A stretch of DNA of 64,000 bases from Hydrangea macrophylla (taxonomy: Eukaryota > Streptophyta > Magnoliopsida > Cornales > Hydrangeaceae), in assembly GCA_033977485.1 (NCBI GenBank), contig CM066994.1, positions 12,712,001-12,776,000 on the forward strand. Direction: 5' to 3'. How positions within the stretch are numbered: position 1 is the stretch's first letter; each line of letters starts with the position of its first letter. The notes below the pieces were generated by a model. That model was not told the origin of the DNA. It did not search any database and saw only the letters and a list, made by a program, of their open reading frames with translations. Positions 23,191 through 32,637 of the stretch are shown here, one piece after another. The position numbers and the translations under genes are program-made.

Positions 23191-24527
23191 CATTTCTGTT
23201 CGTTATTATTATCAGTCCGGTTAACCTCATGCTTTAACGTGTGGTACTACGAGCTTAGGGCCCGTACTATATTTCAAGAATAAAATAGTACCTGTTTAAT
23301 TAACTTGTACCTTGTGCATAACATATGATACACCTCACGTAGAAGTCGGTGTCGTAACGTTAAGTCGACATGTACGAGTATAGAGTTGAACGGTCACGGA
23401 GACCAAGTTCGTATGCATTTGGAAATACGTGTAGCCGACCGCAAAGGCCCAAAAGTTGATATATAGTGAGTCGGGACTGTCAAATAGAATTACAGGATCG
23501 CATGTCGGCCATGATTGCTACTATGGCCACGGAGAGGCAAACACGATATCAAAGTAATCATGTTGATAAGAATACATCGAGAAATGAATAAACACTGTTA
23601 GCCTGCAAGGCGATATTACTACGGTAGTCGAGACGACTAACGATAGTAAAGTAACCGTTTCGTAAATCAACAACATATTCATAAGGCAAAGTCATGAGGA
23701 CCTAGAGTACATGGTTAGCTTGTAAAGCGAGATTACTACTATGGCCACGGAGAGGCAGACAACGATAGTAAAGTAACCATAGCTCGGCCCACTGGGCGAG
23801 TCATTCTAAGCCAACGGTGTTACACTGATAATGTAACAAAGTTAAGTAAGTCGGATGTTAAGTCGAGTGAAGTTGAATATATCGATGATGCATAGTTTCA
23901 TGCATGGTCTAATTATAATTCATCAACCGTCATAACTAGTCACTGTGTACTTTCAGATACATATTTTATATTAGGAGTGTTCGGTTAGGACGCTCACTTA
24001 GCTTTTATTAAAGCTAACGGCATACTACGCCCTGGACATTCCCATGTCTAGACTATACATGATATGATTGTCCGGAGGAAGACTATCAGGGAGGAGCCTA
24101 CGAAGAGGAAGCCTTCGAAGGGGAGGCCTACAATGCTGAAGGTCACGGCTACGCCAGTTAAAGGCGCAGCTTAATGAAAGAAGACTTAGTTGTTCTTTAT
24201 AAATTTTTGTACATTCGCACTAAGTTATAAATTGGTGTCACACGCCTTACTTTAACGATCTTACACTTCCTTTTGTCTTTACATATAAAGATGTAAACAG
24301 CGTCCAACGCTTTAATCTCTTTTGTTCTTTTATTTTTTGAAACTACAAACTCTGATGGAATAGCTAGTAATCTTTTGATGTATATTTAGGTTACGCTTCC
24401 GCTTAAGTTACTTTCTTATTTATCTAGTGTGCTTGTGGATAATCAATTAATGTAACTAGTCATGGCTTACGGACCCAGAAAGGAAAATTTTATTTCCTGC
24501 TAATTTCTGCTGCTCCGGGGTGTGACA

Positions 24528-25165
24528 TATTTGGTGACCAGCACTTGAGATCACCAAACATAAAAAGACGTTGCTCGATTGCTAGCGATTGGGGAAAGAT
24601 GCGCTTTTCCAGGGATGTTAGGGAGTATCGACTGAGTTTGTTGGTTCCCTATGATTGGATCTAAACTTGTGTTTGTGCCATGCAGCACATAAGGTTTATC
24701 CTGGTCCAGGTGAACAATTTTTCGTATGTTGTGATCTCCCTTTGACAGATTCTACTTTAGCGGGATTTTCAAATGACATTGGCGGTTCACTGGAAATTTG
24801 ACTAGCATTAACATACTCTTCTACTACGAAACGATCGTGGATGTTTGATTCGTCAACAATACGATTAGTGAAATACGGGATATTGCCATCAGAATTCATC
24901 TGCAAATTTTATAAAATAATCGAGTTAGAGATAATAAAAATTTTTGAAACTAAAAGTACGTTTAGAAACTAAATTAAAACTTCAATTAAACTATAAATAC
25001 ACTAATCAAACTAAAAAATAAAAGTAGCTTTAGATTAAAACTAAACCCAAATCGTAAATTTCATTAAAACCGAAAATAGTTACCTTCAAGGGTAACTTAA
25101 TATATAATCCTAATATATACATCTAACTAGAAATATGTCCCTTTTTCAAATGAATCTAGAAATAG
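24528..25165. other. Anonymous DNA between D2 and G
   Basis: 638 bp of AT-rich sequence. It contains one exon-like minus-strand frame (24696-24905) listed separately. Otherwise I see nothing that can be assigned; the bases before 25166 continue after G at 38495, so this was the target locus of G. Confidence 0.6.
24696..24905 (-). pseudogene. Possible exon fragment, unrecognised 69-residue frame
   Basis: Minus-strand ATG at 24905 directly follows TTTTATAAAATTTGCAG, a good splice acceptor. The frame (opening MQMNSDGNIPYF) has balanced composition and ends in KGRSQHTKNCSPGPG. The basic tail faintly recalls the start of Myb-like domains in transposon-associated plant proteins, but that is a guess. 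It could be chance in AT-rich DNA. Confidence 0.25.
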
Positions 25166-25170
25166 GTCCC

Positions 25171-26563
25171 TGATTACGTCAAAATCAAGTTCTTATTTAA
25201 CCCTATTAAAAACGTAGTATGTTGGAAGTAGGGTGTCGAGTCCACAGGGATTGGATTGTAACAATGCTTGTTGAACGCTTAATAACCAATTACCGTACAA
25301 GGAGCAATTAACAAACTAAGAAATAAAAGTGAGTCTTTTCGACTTTGAGTTTGGTTTGGTTTGTACATAATTACACTACAATGACTATTCATCACAAAAA
25401 ACAAAGGTAAATTTAAGATAAATCTAAGTTTAATTAACAATGGAGGGTCTTGGAGGAGGAGAAATTGAGGTTGGGGAGCATTCCCCCACCTTGGACCAAA
25501 CAACTTATGGCTCTCATACTTGTGACACATTTTAGGGTAGAAAATTCCATTGTGACAAACTATCAAACATGTGGTAGTCAACCAACATGCTAGATAGATG
25601 TTCCAATGCAATGCATGGGTATAGGGTTAGAGTTTAGAGATTTAACAACTTCCTATGCTTGACATTGGAAGTGGGGTCTCAAAACTTCAAACCGTACACC
25701 CATGAACTCTAGATATGCTATCAAGTGTGAGAGACCTACAATCAAAACACATGGGTCCAATGGTGGGTTTATGATCCCCAACCTACATGATTTAGCTACT
25801 CATAATTAAAATGATAACAAAATTTAAGAAAGGGAAAGAGAGATTATACCAACTAGAAAACATCACCATAAATGCCATAGGAAATCCAAGAGATTCTTCA
25901 ATTAAAAGCTTCCAAATGTGTAGTACATTCTCTCATTCTTCTCTCTCTAACACTAGATGGAAGTAAATGTGGGTAGATGAGGAGTAATGGGGGAGAGTGA
26001 TGAGGGGGAATTAGAGAGGAAGAGCTTATAACCTAAAAACTAAGTAAAAATACAGCTAACCCTAACAAAAACTAATCTCTAACTATTTATACCCTATACA
26101 AACAATGGCAAAGTTGTAAAACAAACAAGAAGAGATCTTCTGTGGTCGCGGATCGATCCGCGGCAAACAGCCGGATCGATCCATTTATCATTTGGGGAAG
26201 CAGAATCTCGACGCCAGAACGCGGATCGATCCCTTCACAACCGCGGATCGATCCGGGTCTTCAGGATTTGCCAGTGACTTCCTTTTAAACACGCGGATCG
26301 ATCCCCTCTTTGAGCCGGATCGATCCGCCTCTTCTGAGCTTGATTACTGGCACCTTTCTATACCCAGATTGCCACAGAGGTTGGGTTCCACTTCACCCAA
26401 GCCTACAAAACCTGCAAGAAAGAGATTATTATTATGAAAAAGTGAACAACAACAAGAATAACAAAAGTGCAATTTATCCATTAAATCTCCCCGTGTGAGT
26501 GACAATTCGTGTCCAATAAGGGTAAAATCATGAAGTTAAAAATGCAATATTGAACACGAATCA
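25171..26563 (-). repeat. 3' LTR of G
   Basis: 1393 bp from TGATTACGTC to CACGAATCA (plus). TATAAATA (minus) at 26084-26091. A 110-residue frame at 25279-25611 is present in both LTRs simply because they are near-identical; there is no sign that it is coding. Confidence 0.96.
26148..26328. promoter_or_regulatory. CGGATCGATCC palindrome array in G 3' LTR
   Basis: Six sites start at 26148/26171, 26222/26242 and 26292/26315: three pairs, step 20-23 bp, pair period 70-74 bp. The nearest site is 57 bp upstream of the TATA box. Some copies have an intact outer CG, others end GATCCC or GATCCA. The 5' LTR holds the same array at 38073-38253. Confidence 0.92.
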
Positions 26564-26599
26564 CACCCCCCAACTAGCATGTTGCTAGTCTCTTAGCAA
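26564..26599 (-). other. Polypurine tract and hairpin of G
   Basis: Minus strand: hairpin TTGCTA...TAGCAA (26582-26599), then AGTTGGGGGGTG (26564-26575) abutting the LTR. Confidence 0.85.
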
Positions 26600-28138
26600 C
26601 AAAACTAAATACCAAGGGATTGAAGAATAACTTTGCACAACAATTTATTTAAAAAGAAAGATAAACCGTTTTCGTGGGGAACACGATTGCATTGAGCATT
26701 TGCAACAAGCCGTTAAACCTCCACGTTACCCGCGGAGGCGGAGTGTTGTCTCCGGAGGGTTCTCAGAATGATACCCACAAACATTTTGTTTCCTCATGAT
26801 AGATGCCCACAATCTAAAGCCGACACTCAACAAAGTCTCAAGAATTTTCAAAAGATTTTAGCACATAACACGCAAATCCAAAAATTCACAAACTATCAAA
26901 ATTATTAGATAAACTTCATTAAGCTCAATCTTGGATGCGTGTGTGGTGTGAAGTGCATAACTACAACTATCAAAAAAGTGGCAATGCTTTCATAATCCGA
27001 ATTTCGTTCAAAACGCGCTTCAACTCAATTCTCACCGGTATTACACTCTAAAAATGACTCACTCGGAATGGGTAATACACTCGGGGCATGCGGGTAAAAG
27101 AGTAATGGAAATAGGAATCAAAACCACGCACATGCCAATGATGAAAAACGTAAGCGTGAAAAACGAGTAAAATTAATCTCATGAAAGATATCATTCACTA
27201 GAGGATGTGAAATACTCGAACTACTTGTCATGATCGTCTCAAACTCCGAATCACAAAACTTAAGAATCAATTAGGACCTTGAGGGGGTTGTAAAGTGGGA
27301 AAGAGATATGATGTGAAGGACAAGGGGAAATGAAGTGAGATGTTTGGGCACAAGCTTGGGATTAATTTGAAATGCATGAATACAAATGACCGTAAGAGAT
27401 GAATCTTTCACAAATGTTCTTTGAAGCCCCAAAAAGAAGTACAATTGACTCTTAGGCTTTTTTTTTTTTTTTTGCCATAGAGAGAGAGTCTTTTCTTTTC
27501 TTTTCCTTGTACTCTCACAACAACACGATTCAATCTCTTTTACGACTTTACAAATCCGATCTCATGCAAAGACATCCCAAGAATGTAGTCCAAATGCGTA
27601 TATGGAAGGTGTATGGTTAAGTGAATGAAGGGTATGTGTGGTTGAGGTCAGAAATGGTGAAAAGGACCAAAAAAATCATTTCCTCGGACAATGTGATTCT
27701 TTATTCTCCACTACAATGACAAGCAAGCATGAGTTTTTCATTCCACAAGATGACTCCTCTAATGAACAATCAACGCAAGAAAATGAGATTATCAACGACT
27801 TTTGTATGTTTTTCAAAAAGGAGAGATTTGAAGTATGCAACACTCAACAATGGAGATAAGGATCAAAATCTCACACAGGCAAAGTCTCCACAAATGTTTT
27901 GAACGATTTCCGGGTAACAATCGCATTAAGCGTCATCCTAACACATGTAGTTATGCAACGTGCTTAATAATCCAAGATTTGAAATTCATGCAATTCACTA
28001 TAATCAAGATAGTTATAGAACTAAGGGGATTACCAAGTGTCACATACTAAAATCAGAAGGAAATTTCAAGATAAGTGTCATCGCTCGGCATTAGAAAGAG
28101 GCAATTATACTGAAATCATTGGAGACACAAGATAATGC

Positions 28139-28171
<33 letters not shown>

Positions 28172-28201
28172 GGAATGTATGAGAGAAGCTAGAAAGCTCT
28201 C
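26600..28201 (-). other. Non-coding 3' region of G
   Basis: 1.6 kb without a credible gene; the 73-residue frame at 27638 and others are not conserved in A. The stretch 26667-26782 aligns with element A 6034-6137 and B 571-680. A pure T run lies near 28143-28171. Confidence 0.6.
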
Positions 28202-28237
28202 ACACCCCCCAACTAGGACTGAACATTGTCCTCAATG
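28202..28237 (-). other. Second purine tract with hairpin (internal)
   Basis: Minus strand CATTGAGGACAATG hairpin (28224-28237) followed by AGTTGGGGGGTGTG (28202-28214). It repeats the layout of the terminal polypurine tract and has a counterpart in A (7667-7700). It may act as a second plus-strand primer; that is inference. Confidence 0.55.
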
Positions 28238-28557
28238 AGATAATTAAGTGCAAGGAGAAGAGCAATATTACCGGAGGCACGGACGGGGAGCGGCCGGTAA
28301 TAAACTGTGCCTGCAAGGTTAGAATCACCCGAGAAAGAGAAAGAAAAGGAAAAGAAGCAGTTGACATGGCAAAAAGGGGAGGGAAATAAGCAACGCCAAT
28401 AATCAACAATCATAAAAAAAACAACTAAAGAAAAGAAACAATATCCATACATCCATACTGAAGTAACCCAAAGTCACAAAGCAAAACAGAAAATGACATC
28501 ATCCATACTACAATAAGAGAACAGAAAGCATCATCAAAACAAAACCAACCCCCCAAA

Positions 28558-29838
28558 CTACTCATCATCATCCCCCTCATCACCAACATAAGGATCGGAA
28601 CCACCGGTGCCGCCATAAGCACCGGAGCCACTGGCGCCACCAATATCACCTGGACCGCCGGCACCGCTGTAGGGGTCCGAACCACCATAAGCCCCAAAGC
28701 CGCCTGCACCACCAAAACCGGCTGTCCCACCATAGGGATCGCGAAAGTAATCCGGGACATCTGCACCTGGGTACTGCATACGAAAAGAGTCAGCCTGGAA
28801 CCGCATCATCATGCTGATATCCCGTCTATAGCTCATGCTGAACCCATCGAACTCTCCCCGCAGGCTACGGACATCGCTCCGTATACCGGCAATCTCCTCT
28901 CCCTGCTGCCTCTGCTCAGTACTCATCGTCTCGAAGCGATGATGCAGATCGACCATGCCAGGCGCGTAAACCGGCTCCTCTGCCGCCTCTGCCCGAGCAC
29001 CAGACGGTCCCTCCTCTACTCTAGCTCTTTTGGACGCAGATCTAACCTGTGCGTCGCTACGAGCGATCGTCGTCCCATCGATTGGAGACGGCGCTGGCTT
29101 GAGCACATCAGTCGCTAGGGCATCGCACCCATGTGAGGTGCAAAGCCGGGTGACTAGGGTAGGAAATGGGAGACTGGAAGTGGCACCGGTGTCGTTAGAC
29201 GCCGCTATCATGAGGTAAATGATGGTGCTCGCGAGGTCAACCCGTGCGGTGGGATCGGTAATAGCGTACAGGAGGGTACCGTGATCCCCTCTGACAGTCT
29301 TGTGGCGAGTGGGCCACACCGCTGCGGTGACGATGATATTACAGCACCGGTAGAGCTTGGTGAATGTAGAAGGGGCAATCTGGTCCCCGATCCACTCAGC
29401 TGGTCGGCCTGTGAAACGGGTAGCGTAGGTATCGTAATGAGGCCGCTGCTCCTGATCCTCCAGGTACGGCTCGGGGTTCTCTTCATGAGGAACCCCCATG
29501 AAAACGGCCAAAGTAGCCGGGGAGACCGGGATACGGACACCCCGAACATATGCCTCAAAGGTGCGATTGCCGGTGGTGACTATGCTGGCGAAGAAAATCC
29601 TAACCCAAGTCTCATTGTACCCTTCTGAATGCTCCAACTGGGGGAGCCAGCGACGTCTCCTAAAGATCTGGACGACGTCGTCCGGGAAATCGAAGATGGC
29701 GATGGGCCGCTCAGGGAGGATGGACTTTTTGGTTTTAAAAAAATTCACGAACCACTGCTTCTCAGTTTTGGACCTAAAGCGATCATAGCCGCGGGCCGGA
29801 GAACACTCGGTTCTGTCATACTTAAGTGGATTCGCCAT
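28558..29838 (-). CDS. Third ORF of G: plant transposon-type protein
   Basis: 426 residues from Met at 29838 (MANPLKYDRTECSPARGYDR). This start was preferred to the upstream Met at 30015 because GTTATTTGCAG ends at 29844, placing the upstream frame in an intron. Residues ~25-200 resemble the putative plant transposon protein domain often found as an extra ORF in Athila-like elements (WFVNFFKTKKSILPER, VRGVRIPVSPATLAVFMGVP, VWPTRHKT). Residues ~255-290 include a basic KRARV stretch, a possible nuclear signal. A helix-prone segment with Gln and Glu follows; the C-terminus is Gly/Ser/Tyr-rich and ends in DEGDDDE. Function unknown; position corresponds to the env-like slot of Athila elements, but I see no signal peptide or membrane span. 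Confidence 0.8.
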   Translation of the reverse strand: MANPLKYDRTECSPARGYDRFRSKTEKQWFVNFFKTKKSILPERPIAIFDFPDDVVQIFRRRRWLPQLEHSEGYNETWVRIFFASIVTTGNRTFEAYVRGVRIPVSPATLAVFMGVPHEENPEPYLEDQEQRPHYDTYATRFTGRPAEWIGDQIAPSTFTKLYRCCNIIVTAAVWPTRHKTVRGDHGTLLYAITDPTARVDLASTIIYLMIAASNDTGATSSLPFPTLVTRLCTSHGCDALATDVLKPAPSPIDGTTIARSDAQVRSASKRARVEEGPSGARAEAAEEPVYAPGMVDLHHRFETMSTEQRQQGEEIAGIRSDVRSLRGEFDGFSMSYRRDISMMMRFQADSFRMQYPGADVPDYFRDPYGGTAGFGGAGGFGAYGGSDPYSGAGGPGDIGGASGSGAYGGTGGSDPYVGDEGDDDE

Positions 29839-29843
29839 TGTGC

Positions 29844-30428
29844 CTGCAAATAACAAGAGCAAGTGCAACCAATAAGATGGTAAAATCGACGCTAATGAAT
29901 TGCCCAAGACAAAAGACATGATAACCTTAAGAGTACGGGCAGAATGCACCGGTGATGGACACGATCGCACGTGCACGGTCGACATGCAGTGAAATGGTCG
30001 AGCGGCGCGTGCCACAAGTCTCGAAATTTACGGTGAAAACCGCCCACGAAAATGAAGTCATATGCCTAAAATGGAAAATTAAGAACAATGCACGTGACGG
30101 TTTGAAAAATGCACGGGTGGATTGGATGTATGCACGGAGGGATTCCAATGTGGCATTCTGTCGAACACCTTGTGGGCAGGATGAAAACTTTAAAAGTTTA
30201 ACAAGATGTGATACATGGATCTATCCCAAACAAACCACAATGTGGCTTGAGCATGCAACACAACCAATTAGCAAGAGGTAACAACCCAAAATACAGAGAA
30301 AAGGGCGAGGAATTGAGCCCTAAGGTTGAAGTTTTCAATATAGTGAGCAATGAGTAACTAAACACAACCTAGGGTGTAATCATCCTCTACACATGAAAAT
30401 CAATCAATGAGCGATGATAAAAACATAC
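29844..30428 (-). other. Predicted 5'-leader intron of the third ORF
   Basis: Minus strand donor CATCCAAG|GTATGTTTTT (intron from 30428) and acceptor TTATTTGCAG|GCACAATGG (ends 29844), the latter five bases before the start codon of the third ORF. Length 585 nt. Both sites match plant consensus; splicing itself is inferred. Confidence 0.65.
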
Positions 30429-30571
30429 CTTGGATGAATGGCAAGGGAGATCTTGAAAATGGAAAAGCATAGGGGGGTGATTGGAGAAGTTAGGGCAAAG
30501 AGGGTTGAGAGAGTTTGAGAGAGTATTTGAAACTTTTTAAAACAAAATGGAGGAGGCTCTGCGGATTTAAA
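30429..30571 (-). promoter_or_regulatory. Core promoter and leader exon candidate for the third ORF
   Basis: Minus strand TTTAAAT (30565-30571) and TTTTAAAAAG (~30535-30545) are TATA-like, followed by a CT-rich leader (CTCTCTCAAACTCTCTC) that ends at the donor at 30428. The layout copies the LTR: palindromes, AT box, CT-rich leader. Confidence 0.5.
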
Positions 30572-30585
30572 CTAAACTGCCCCCC

Positions 30586-30908
30586 GCGGATCGATCCGAA
30601 GTCATGCCGGATCGATCCGATATTTTAAAACGTTGTTAATGTACCTTTTTGAAAACGCGGATCGATTCGCTTGAAAAGCCCGGATCGATCCATTTAACTC
30701 AAACTCTCGCAGAATGTTTCTCCAAGTTCGCGGATCGATCCGCTCAGCAGGCCGGATCGATCCATTTAAATGTGGACAAAGCAGAATGTCCTCTCAAATT
30801 CCCGGATCGATCCGCTCAGTAGGCCGGATCGATCCGGTCTTTCCCAGCTTGGTCAATAAAATCCCCAGAAACATGCGGATCGATCCCCCAATTCCTCGGA
30901 TCGATCCG
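30586..30908 (-). promoter_or_regulatory. Internal ten-site CGGATCGATCCG array of G
   Basis: Sites start at about 30586/30607, 30655/30681, 30730/30752, 30803/30824 and 30876/30896 (30655 is the variant GGATCGATTCG). Five pairs, step 20-22 bp (26 in one), pair period 69-75 bp. Same motif as G's LTRs but more copies. It lies between the end of pol (31058) and the third-ORF leader. Confidence 0.92.
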
Positions 30909-31057
30909 CCCCTTGTGCTTCTTAGATTTGGACTTTGAAAATTCTTATTAAAAAGGGAAAAGAACAAAATGGATGTAATGGACAAGTGCAAGAACAAAAA
31001 TTTATGCCAAGAATGTAACATGGGGCATACAAAAAGAAGAGTATAGCTCACTAGAGC

Positions 31058-32637
31058 CTACTCAACCTCAACATTGGGGTCCTCCAAAGGAATTGACACC
31101 AACTCGGTGTCGAAACCTTCAAGAAAAGGTTTGAGCCGTTGCCCATTAACCTTAGAAATTGTCCCATTTGCGGGATCTTGAATTTCAACGGCGCCATGGT
31201 TATACACTTTGTGCACAATGTAAGGGCCAATCCAACGGGATTGCAACTTACCCGGGAATAGATGGAGCCGTGAATCGTATAAAAGCACCTTGTTACCCAC
31301 CACAAAATGCTTACGCACAATGTGTTTGTCATGGAAGGCTTTAGTGCGTGCTTTATAAACCTTTGAACTCTCGTAGAGTTCACCCCGAATCTCTTCCAAC
31401 TCGTCAAGTTGGAGTTTCCGTTTCTCACCACTTTCATCAATGTCGAAATTGAGTTTCTTAATTGCCCAATAAGCTCGATGCTCAAGTTCGACGGGCAAAT
31501 GGCAAGCTTTCCCGTAAACCAATCGATAGGGGGACATTCCTAAGTTTGTCTTATAGGCCGTCCTATACGCCCATAGCGCATCGGTTAGCCTTGTAGACCA
31601 ATCCTTCTTTAACGGATCAACCGTCTTTTCTAGGATCCCCTTAATTTCCCTATTGGCCAATTCGGCTTGGCCATTGGTTTGGGGATGATACGTGGTGGAA
31701 ACTTTGTGGGTGACGCCATATTGCTCCATTAACCGAGCAAAAGGGGAATTGCAAAAGTGCACCCCTTGATCACTAATTATGTCTTTTGGAGTGCCAAATC
31801 GGGACAAAATATGTTCCTTAAGGAATTTCAATACCACCTTGTGGTCATTGGTCCGTGACGGTATGGCCTCAACCCACTTGGAGACGTAGTCAACCGCCAC
31901 CAAGATGTACTCAAAATTATTGGATTTAGGAAAAGGACCCATGAAGTCTATACCCCAACAATCAAAAACTTCAATAACGAGAACGGGGTTTAGAGGCATC
32001 ATGTTCCTCCGGGTAACTTTTCCGAGAAGTTGGCACCGAGGGCATGCTTTACAATAAGCATGTGCGTCTTTAAATATAGTGGGCCAATACAAGCCGCTAT
32101 GGAGCACTTTGAACGCGGTCTTTTGTGAAGAGAAATGACCTCCACATGCTTGGTCGTGGCAAAACGATAACACACTCGGTATCTCGTCGTTGGGCACACA
32201 TCTCCTCACGATTTGATCGGCACAATACTTAAACACATAGGGATCGTCGTAAAAGAACGATCGTGCCATCACTATAAGTCTCTCTCGGTCTGTGTCAGAC
32301 CACTCTTGAGGTAACTGTCCCGTGACAAGAAAATTTACTACGTCCGCATACCACGGGAGAGTAGAGACTTTGAGCAATTGCTCGTCCGGAAAGCATTCCC
32401 GGATAGGAATGGGGTCTATATGATCATGATCAAATGTCAAACGTGACAAATGATCGGCTACCACATTTTCCACCCCTTTCTTATCCTTGATGGATATGTC
32501 AAATTCTTGTAGCAATAGAATCCAACGAATGAGCCGCGCTTTAGCATCTTTCTTGGAGAAGAGATACTTAAGGGCGGCGTGATCGGTAAAGCAAATTATC
32601 CGCGATCCTACCACATACGACCGGAACTTCTCAAGAG
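31058..32637 (-). CDS. pol: G pol, distal part: RNase H end and integrase
   Basis: Continuation of the G polyprotein after a frameshift. The open frame (first Met 32614) gives 518 residues. Residues ~1-60 complete RNase H ([27 protein letters not shown]). An HHCC zinc finger spans ~150-190 ([17 protein letters not shown]). The integrase core has the D,D,E triad near residues 224 (GIDFMGP), 280 (ISDQGV) and 316 ([11 protein letters not shown]). The C-terminal domain ends at [10 protein letters not shown] before the stop. Clearly the natural partner of 32631-36947; no chromodomain is seen, which fits Athila. Confidence 0.93.

Larger units (their letters stand above)
16690..23280 (+). repeat. 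~120-bp tandem array with ATT microsatellites (interrupted by E)
   Basis: Units share a GTTAACCTCRTG...ATGTGGTACCCCGAA core followed by a variable (ATT)n tract; cores lie near 16702, 16821, 16942 (continuing at 22888), 23009, 23107 and 23238. The longest pure ATT run is about 23136-23190. Six units, about 100-130 bp each. Confidence 0.75.
16650..24527 (+). repeat. D2 LTR (5' end uncertain), split by E
   Basis: Plus-oriented LTR ending CTCCGGGGTGTGACA at 24527. Its 5' part is an ATT-rich tandem array interrupted by E. Its 3' part has the tandem ATGGCCACGGAGAGGCA motif (around 23520 and 23735), the double hairpin (23998-24017, 24032-24051), and close similarity to D1. After the end, TTTGGTGACCAGCAC at 24530 may be a decayed primer site. 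Length without E is about 1.9 kb. Confidence 0.65.

Noticed and set aside
25279..25611. 110-residue frame present twice (also 37205-37537)
   Set aside because: It lies in the two near-identical LTRs of G, so its repetition is not evidence of coding; composition and position (LTR leader) give no support.
28425..28766. Valine/alanine-rich 113-residue frame on the minus strand
   Set aside because: It overlaps the Gly-rich tail of the third ORF in another frame and is a shadow.
29838..30015. Upstream Met at 30015 as the start of the third ORF
   Set aside because: The extension lies upstream of a consensus splice acceptor, shows no domain, and the start at 29838 follows the acceptor directly.
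29952..30281. 109-residue plus-strand frame opposite the third-ORF leader
   Set aside because: Antisense to the predicted intron; no conserved pattern.
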